Part shown: piece after piece, positions 60,073 to 64,000 of the stretch
Numbering within the stretch: the stretch's first letter is position 1
Layout: the number at the start of each line of letters is the position of its first letter
From: Desulfobacteraceae bacterium
GTDB lineage: Bacteria > Desulfobacterota > Desulfobacteria > Desulfobacterales > Desulfobacteraceae
Assembly (NCBI GenBank): GCA_016743945.1
Contig: JADGFI010000022.1
Location: 4,260 to 68,259, forward strand
DNA length: 64,000 bases
Direction: 5' to 3'
Position numbers and translations under genes: made by a program
The notes under the pieces: generated by a model
What the model saw: the letters and a program-made list of their open reading frames with translations, nothing else
Database searches by the model: none
What the model was told of the DNA's origin: nothing

Positions 60073-62844
60073 ATGAAGGACGCCAGCATCCTTTTAAACA
60101 ACAGGGAGTATCTGTTTCAAAACGGACAGACCATCCTTGATGTGGCAAAACGCAATGGGATTGTTATTCCCACGCTCTGTCATCTTGACACCGTCATTTC
60201 CAAGGGATCCTGCAATATTTGTGTGGTGGAGATTAAAGGAGAAGACGACCTGGTGCAGGCATGTACCACAAAAGCCCAGACAGGAATGCAAATCCGAACC
60301 GAATCGCCCCGGGTGGTGACCGCCAGAAAAAAACGCTTACAAATATTACTTGAATCCGGCAATCACAATTGCAGTATCGGGGCGTCCCAGGGCTCTTTGT
60401 GGACCCAGTTTCAAATGGAGGCCGCCCAAATGGAAGCAACCCAGGCCCTTTGCCCCAGGTGGGGGGACTGTGAACTTCAGAGCCTGGCCTATCAATACCA
60501 GGTCCAATGGGACCGAAGCCGGGTACCGGACTATAAGTTTCCCAAGGAAACCGTCAATCCGCTGATTGTAAGGGATTTTTCCCGGTGTATTCTCTGCGGC
60601 CGATGCGTGGCGGCATGTAACCAAATTCAGGTGAACCAAGCCATTCGGATGCCCGAAGAGGCTGATAACCAAAGGGTTATTGCCGGCTTAAGCGATGTGA
60701 CACTAAAAGATTCCAATTGCGTATTTTGCGGCGAATGTATCCAGGCTTGCCCCGTGGGAGCCTTGATGGAAAAAAAATCCGAATACAAATGCCGGCCCTG
60801 GGAAATTGAAAAAATCAGAACCACCTGCCCCTATTGCGGGGTTGGCTGTCAGCTCTGGCTCCATGTCAAGGAAGGAAAAATCCTCAAGGTAACAGGGGTG
60901 GAAAATGGTGCCCCCAACCATGGTCGGCTCTGCGTAAAGGGGCGATTCGGGTTTGATTTTATTTATTCTAAAGAGAGACTGACAACCCCCTTAATAAAAG
61001 AAAACGGTAACTTCAGAGAAGCTTCCTGGGACGAAGCCCTGGACCTTGTGGCAACAAAATTTAAAACCATCATCAAGGAAAGCGGACCCGATGCTCTGGC
61101 AGGGGTCTCCTGTGCCAGAAGCATTAATGAAGACTCCTATCAGATGCAAAAATTATTCAGGGCCGTGTTCAAAACAAACAATATCGATCATTGTGCCCGC
61201 ACCTGACATGCTCCCACTGTCGCCGGACTGGCGACCACGTTTGGTTCAGGTGCCATGACCAATTCCTTTTCAGAATTTTCCAAGGCAAAGATGATCCTGG
61301 TGATCGGGTCCAATATGACAGAGGCTCATCCGGTAGCCGCCACCTATGTCAAGAATGCCGTTCAAAAAGGTGCCCGGCTGATCGTCATTGATCCCCGAAA
61401 ACACCGGTTGACGGATTTTGCCGATCTTTTCCTTCAATTAAAGGTGGGAAGCGATATTGCGCTTCTCAACGGGATCATGCATGTGTTGATCAAAGAAAAC
61501 CTCTACGACAAGGACTTTTCCTTGAACAAGTGCACGGGATTTGAAGATCTTGAAAAGACTGTGGCCCAATATCCTCCGGCAAGAGCCGCCCAAATCAGCG
61601 GAGTGAATGAAAAAATCATAATAGAAACAGCACGCCTATTGGCATCTGTGAAACCGGCCATGGTCTGTTACACCCTTGGCATAACCGAGCACACCTGTGG
61701 AAAAAACAATGTCATGAGTGTTGCCAACCTCCAGATGCTGCTGGGAAATATGGGAATGGAAGGGGGCGGTGTCAATCCCCTGAGGGGCCAGAATAATGTC
61801 CAGGGTGCCTGTGATATGGGAGCATTACCCAATGTTTTTCACGGATACCAGCAGGTGGGGAATCCCTCTTCAAGAAAAAAATTTGAAACCGCCTGGCAGG
61901 TCACGGACCTGCCGGAAAAACCAGGGCTTATGATCCCGGAGATGATGCACGGTCTTACCGACAAAAAGGTCAGGGCATTCTATATATTTGGAGAAAACCT
62001 CGCCAATACGGAACCCGATATGAACAAGGTGGCAAAGGAACTTGCCGCCGCCGAATTTATTGTTTGCCAGGATCTGTTTTTGACGGAAACCACTCGATTT
62101 GCCCATGTGGTCTTACCGGCAGCGGCCTGGAGTGAAAACAACGGCACCTTTACCAATAGTGAACGCCGGGTTAACCGGGTCCGCGGTGTCAGGATGCCGC
62201 CAGGCCTTGCCAAACCCAATTGGTGGATCTTCAAACAAATTGCCCGCCGATTCGGACACAATTGGACCGCTTCAAGTGCCAGGGAAATCTGGGACGAGGA
62301 AATCAGCGCCCTGGCGCCTTCTCTTGGCGGCATCAAATTTAACAGAATCGAGCAAGACGGCCTTCAGTGGCCCTGCCCGGGACTGGATCACCCCGGTACG
62401 CCATATTTGCACAAGGACGGCAACTTCACCCACGGGAAAGGGGTTTTCATGCCGGCCGAGTGGACGCCCCCGGCGGAAGTTCCCGATGAAGACTACCCCT
62501 TTGTCCTAAGCACCGGCAGACGACTCTATCATTACCACACACGGACCCAGACCGGTCGGTGCGAGGGACTAAATGATCTTCTGGGAGAAGAGACCGCCGA
62601 TATTTCCCAGGAAGATGCTGACCGATTGGGGATCCATCCCCAAGAACGGATCAGGGTCAGTTCCCGGCGGGGACGGGTATGTGTACGCGCCAATGTCACC
62701 CCGGAAGTGCCAAAAGGCATGGTCTGGATGGCCTTTCATTTTAATGAAGGCAATGCCAACTGGCTGACCAATTCCGCTCTTGATCCCTTTACCCTGACAG
62801 CGGAATACAAGGCCTGTGCTGTTCAACTGGAAAAAATGGTGTGA
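60073..62844 (+). CDS. fdhA: Selenocysteine-containing formate dehydrogenase alpha subunit
   Basis: A 923-aa molybdopterin enzyme encoded through an in-frame TGA at 61204-61206 (residue 378). The sequence around it reads NNIDHCART-Sec-HAPTVAGL, matching the Sec site of formate dehydrogenases. Frames before and after the TGA are the same. The N-terminal [2Fe-2S] domain (about 1-80, with PTLCHLDTVISKGSCNICVV) is followed by a His-Cys3 cluster region (SGNHNC...ALCPRWGDCELQ) and two [4Fe-4S] sites (CILCGRCVAACNQIQ, CVFCGECIQACPVGAL). The FdhF-like catalytic body starts at TTCPYCGVGCQLWLHV. No NAD-binding beta subunit is adjacent. Confidence 0.95.
61204..61240 (+). promoter_or_regulatory. bSECIS element for selenocysteine insertion
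   Basis: TGA followed 12 bases later by a stem GTCGCC (61219-61224) and GGCGAC (61230-61235) with loop GGACT. The position relative to UGA and the G-rich apical loop match bacterial SECIS elements, which bind SelB. Confidence 0.8.
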
Positions 62845-62975
62845 CCTTCGAACAAAAGCCGGTCAAAGAAGGCGCTATTCCCAGAACTTGAGTGGCGTTA
62901 TAATTGTATTGCCATAAAAAAACAAATTGCGTATGCTTGAGCCCTGCTAATAATTTAAGACAGGGCTTTAGGTAT

Positions 62976-63368
62976 ATGACATCACATAAGTTTCATTCCC
63001 GTTCTAAAATCTGGATCGAAGATGATCACGGCAATGTCGTGTTTGGCCTGGGACGCTATCGAATCCTGACCCTCATCAAGGAAAGAGGTTCCCTTCAGGC
63101 AGCTGCCACACAGTTAAAAATGGGCTATCGAGGGATATGGGGCCGGATTAAAGCCACGGAAGAACGGCTGGGTGAGAAACTTCTAATAAAAAAGATAGGA
63201 GGGACAAAAGGAGGCGGGTCCCAGCTGACGCCCCTGGCAGAAAAATTAATTGAGGAATTTGGGAAAACACTCGTCCTTCTCGAGAAACAAGTGGATCTCC
63301 ATTTGGAAGAATCCCTTAAACAACATATCAATATCAATCCTGTGACCACAATCAAACCCACAAAATAA
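62976..63368 (+). CDS. ModE-like N-terminal winged-helix regulator (no TOBE domain)
   Basis: A 130-aa protein with the ModE-type LysR-like winged helix: SKIWIEDDHGNVVFGLGRYR, then TLIKERGSLQAAATQLKMGY with RGIWGRIKATEERLGEKLLI and the wing GGTKGGGSQLTPLAEKLIEE. It lacks the TOBE (molybdate-binding) domains of full ModE. Such short proteins respond to molybdenum or tungsten indirectly or regulate Mo-enzyme genes. The start ATG at 62976 is favoured; a frame to 62904 is unsupported. It lies about 130 bases after fdhA, so it may regulate it. Confidence 0.85.
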   Translation: MTSHKFHSRSKIWIEDDHGNVVFGLGRYRILTLIKERGSLQAAATQLKMGYRGIWGRIKATEERLGEKLLIKKIGGTKGGGSQLTPLAEKLIEEFGKTLVLLEKQVDLHLEESLKQHININPVTTIKPTK

Positions 63369-63400
63369 CCCCATTGGTGAAAAATATTTATCCAAAAAAA

Positions 63401-63431
63401 ATCACGGGGCAGACGTTTTCTGCCCCGTGAT
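63401..63431. terminator. Bidirectional terminator between the ModE-like gene and ahcY
   Basis: ATCACGGGGCAGA pairs perfectly with TCTGCCCCGTGAT across a 5-base loop. An A run precedes it, giving a T run on the minus strand after ahcY. It separates convergent genes. Confidence 0.8.
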
Positions 63432-63471
63432 AAGATAAACCAAATAAAAATTTAGCCTAAAGTATATAAGC

Positions 63472-64000
63472 TTAGTATCTATAATGATCGGATTTAAAGG
63501 GTCCGTTCACGGGAATCCCGAGATAATCAGACTGCTCCTGGGTTAATGTTGTCAGGGTAACGGACAGATTCTTCAAATGAAGGCGGGCCACTTCCTCATC
63601 CAATTCCTTGGGCAGGGTATACACCTTTGCTTCCAATTTTTCCTGGGCCAATTTAATCTGGGCCAAAGTCTGGTTGGAAAAACTGTTACTCATAACAAAA
63701 CTGGGGTGGCCAGTGGCACATCCCAGGTTGACCAGGCGACCTTCGGCCAAGACAATCACGGAGCGGCCTGACTCAAGGGTCCATTTGTCCACCTGGGGCT
63801 TGATGGCCACTTTTTTAGCCGTGGAATTATTGTCCAGAAAGCTCATTTCAATTTCATTGTCAAAGTGACCAATATTACAAATGATGGACTCATCCTTCAT
63901 CTGCTCAATGTGCTTGCCCGTGATCACATGGTAACTTCCCGTGGCAGTGACAAATATATCCCCCCGTGTCGCTGCAGCGTCCATGGTAACCACTTCATAT
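63472..64000 (-). CDS. ahcY: Adenosylhomocysteinase, C-terminal part (runs off the window)
   Basis: The visible part is the C-terminal 176 residues of S-adenosylhomocysteine hydrolase; the reading frame continues beyond 64000. Signatures are YEVVTMDAAATRGDIFVTAT, ITGKHIEQMKDESIICNIGH, VIVLAEGRLVNLGCATGHPS and the terminal DYLGIPVNGPFKSDHYRY with the NAD-contacting Lys-Tyr end. It splits SAH into adenosine and homocysteine after SAM-dependent methylation. The terminal segment is complete. The 5' part cannot be judged. Confidence 0.95.
   Translation of the reverse strand, partial: YEVVTMDAAATRGDIFVTATGSYHVITGKHIEQMKDESIICNIGHFDNEIEMSFLDNNSTAKKVAIKPQVDKWTLESGRSVIVLAEGRLVNLGCATGHPSFVMSNSFSNQTLAQIKLAQEKLEAKVYTLPKELDEEVARLHLKNLSVTLTTLTQEQSDYLGIPVNGPFKSDHYRY

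Noticed and set aside
60073..62844. Two separate formate dehydrogenase fragments broken by a stop
   Set aside because: The frames are continuous across TGA 61204, the context matches known Sec sites and a SECIS-type hairpin follows; this is one selenoprotein.
1..64000. CRISPR arrays, tRNA or rRNA genes
   Set aside because: No regularly spaced direct repeats and no cloverleaf or rRNA signature was recognised on either strand by eye.

Overview
The window looks like a chromosomal piece of a strictly anaerobic, metabolically versatile sulfate-reducing deltaproteobacterium (Desulfobacteraceae; Desulfobacula-like is my best guess). The basis is the combination of corrinoid/tetrahydrofolate methyl transfer, a tungsten-type aldehyde:ferredoxin oxidoreductase, a selenocysteine formate dehydrogenase, ferredoxin-dependent 2-oxoacid oxidation, a phenylacetyl-CoA-oxidoreductase-like molybdoenzyme and TAXI-type TRAP transporters. 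The taxon is inference, not a database result.

Layout. 1-8.2 kb is an AT-rich, gene-poor, decaying stretch. It holds isolated small genes (an orphan amino-acid-type binding protein, an EF-hand protein, aquaporin Z, a DUF2784 membrane protein, a flavin reductase-like protein, a methyltransferase), two recognisable pseudogenes, three copies of a decayed 3'-gene repeat and a MITE-like inverted-repeat pair. 8.2-9.0 kb carries endonuclease IV. 9.4-17.5 kb is a GntR-regulated catabolic unit: a creatinase-fold M24 hydrolase that appears to have lost its metal ligands, a lipoprotein, a TAXI-TRAP binding protein and fused permease, and a chemoreceptor. 17.6-28.4 kb is a long minus-strand regulon: Crp/Fnr regulator, epoxide hydrolase, MoaD-like protein, aldehyde ferredoxin oxidoreductase, BCCT transporter, non-pyrrolysine MttB-family methyltransferase, enolase-superfamily protein, RidA, corrinoid protein and methyl-THF methyltransferase. 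It reads as a pathway for uptake and demethylation of an unknown quaternary amine with further oxidation of its carbon skeleton.

28.8-31.7 kb holds housekeeping genes (LOG family, TraB/GumN, YchF). 31.7-38.5 kb is a complete livKHMGF importer with an aminopeptidase P. 38.6-40.2 kb is a small exporter/acetyltransferase/DUF2080 cassette. 40.4-47.8 kb is a seven-gene minus-strand operon: a four-subunit 2-oxoacid:ferredoxin oxidoreductase followed by a molybdopterin/ferredoxin/NrfD complex. The best match to known biology is anaerobic alpha-oxidation of phenylacetyl-CoA via phenylglyoxylate to benzoyl-CoA (PadBCD plus PadEFGHI-like).

48.1-57.6 kb is mostly signalling and envelope: a small PAS-like protein, a PAS kinase without an ATPase domain, a DisA_N-like protein with an altered signature, a hybrid histidine kinase, a lipoprotein hydrolase, a parvulin and an unknown protein. 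58.5-64 kb has a membrane-anchored TAXI protein, a formate dehydrogenase whose internal UGA is read as selenocysteine, a ModE-like regulator and the start-truncated ahcY gene.

Molybdenum/tungsten enzymes recur (AOR, PadB-like, FdhA), as do C1 functions (corrinoid methyl transfer, formate, SAH hydrolase). This fits an organism that oxidises methyl groups and acyl units completely through the Wood-Ljungdahl route. No tRNA, rRNA, CRISPR array or intact insertion sequence was recognised.
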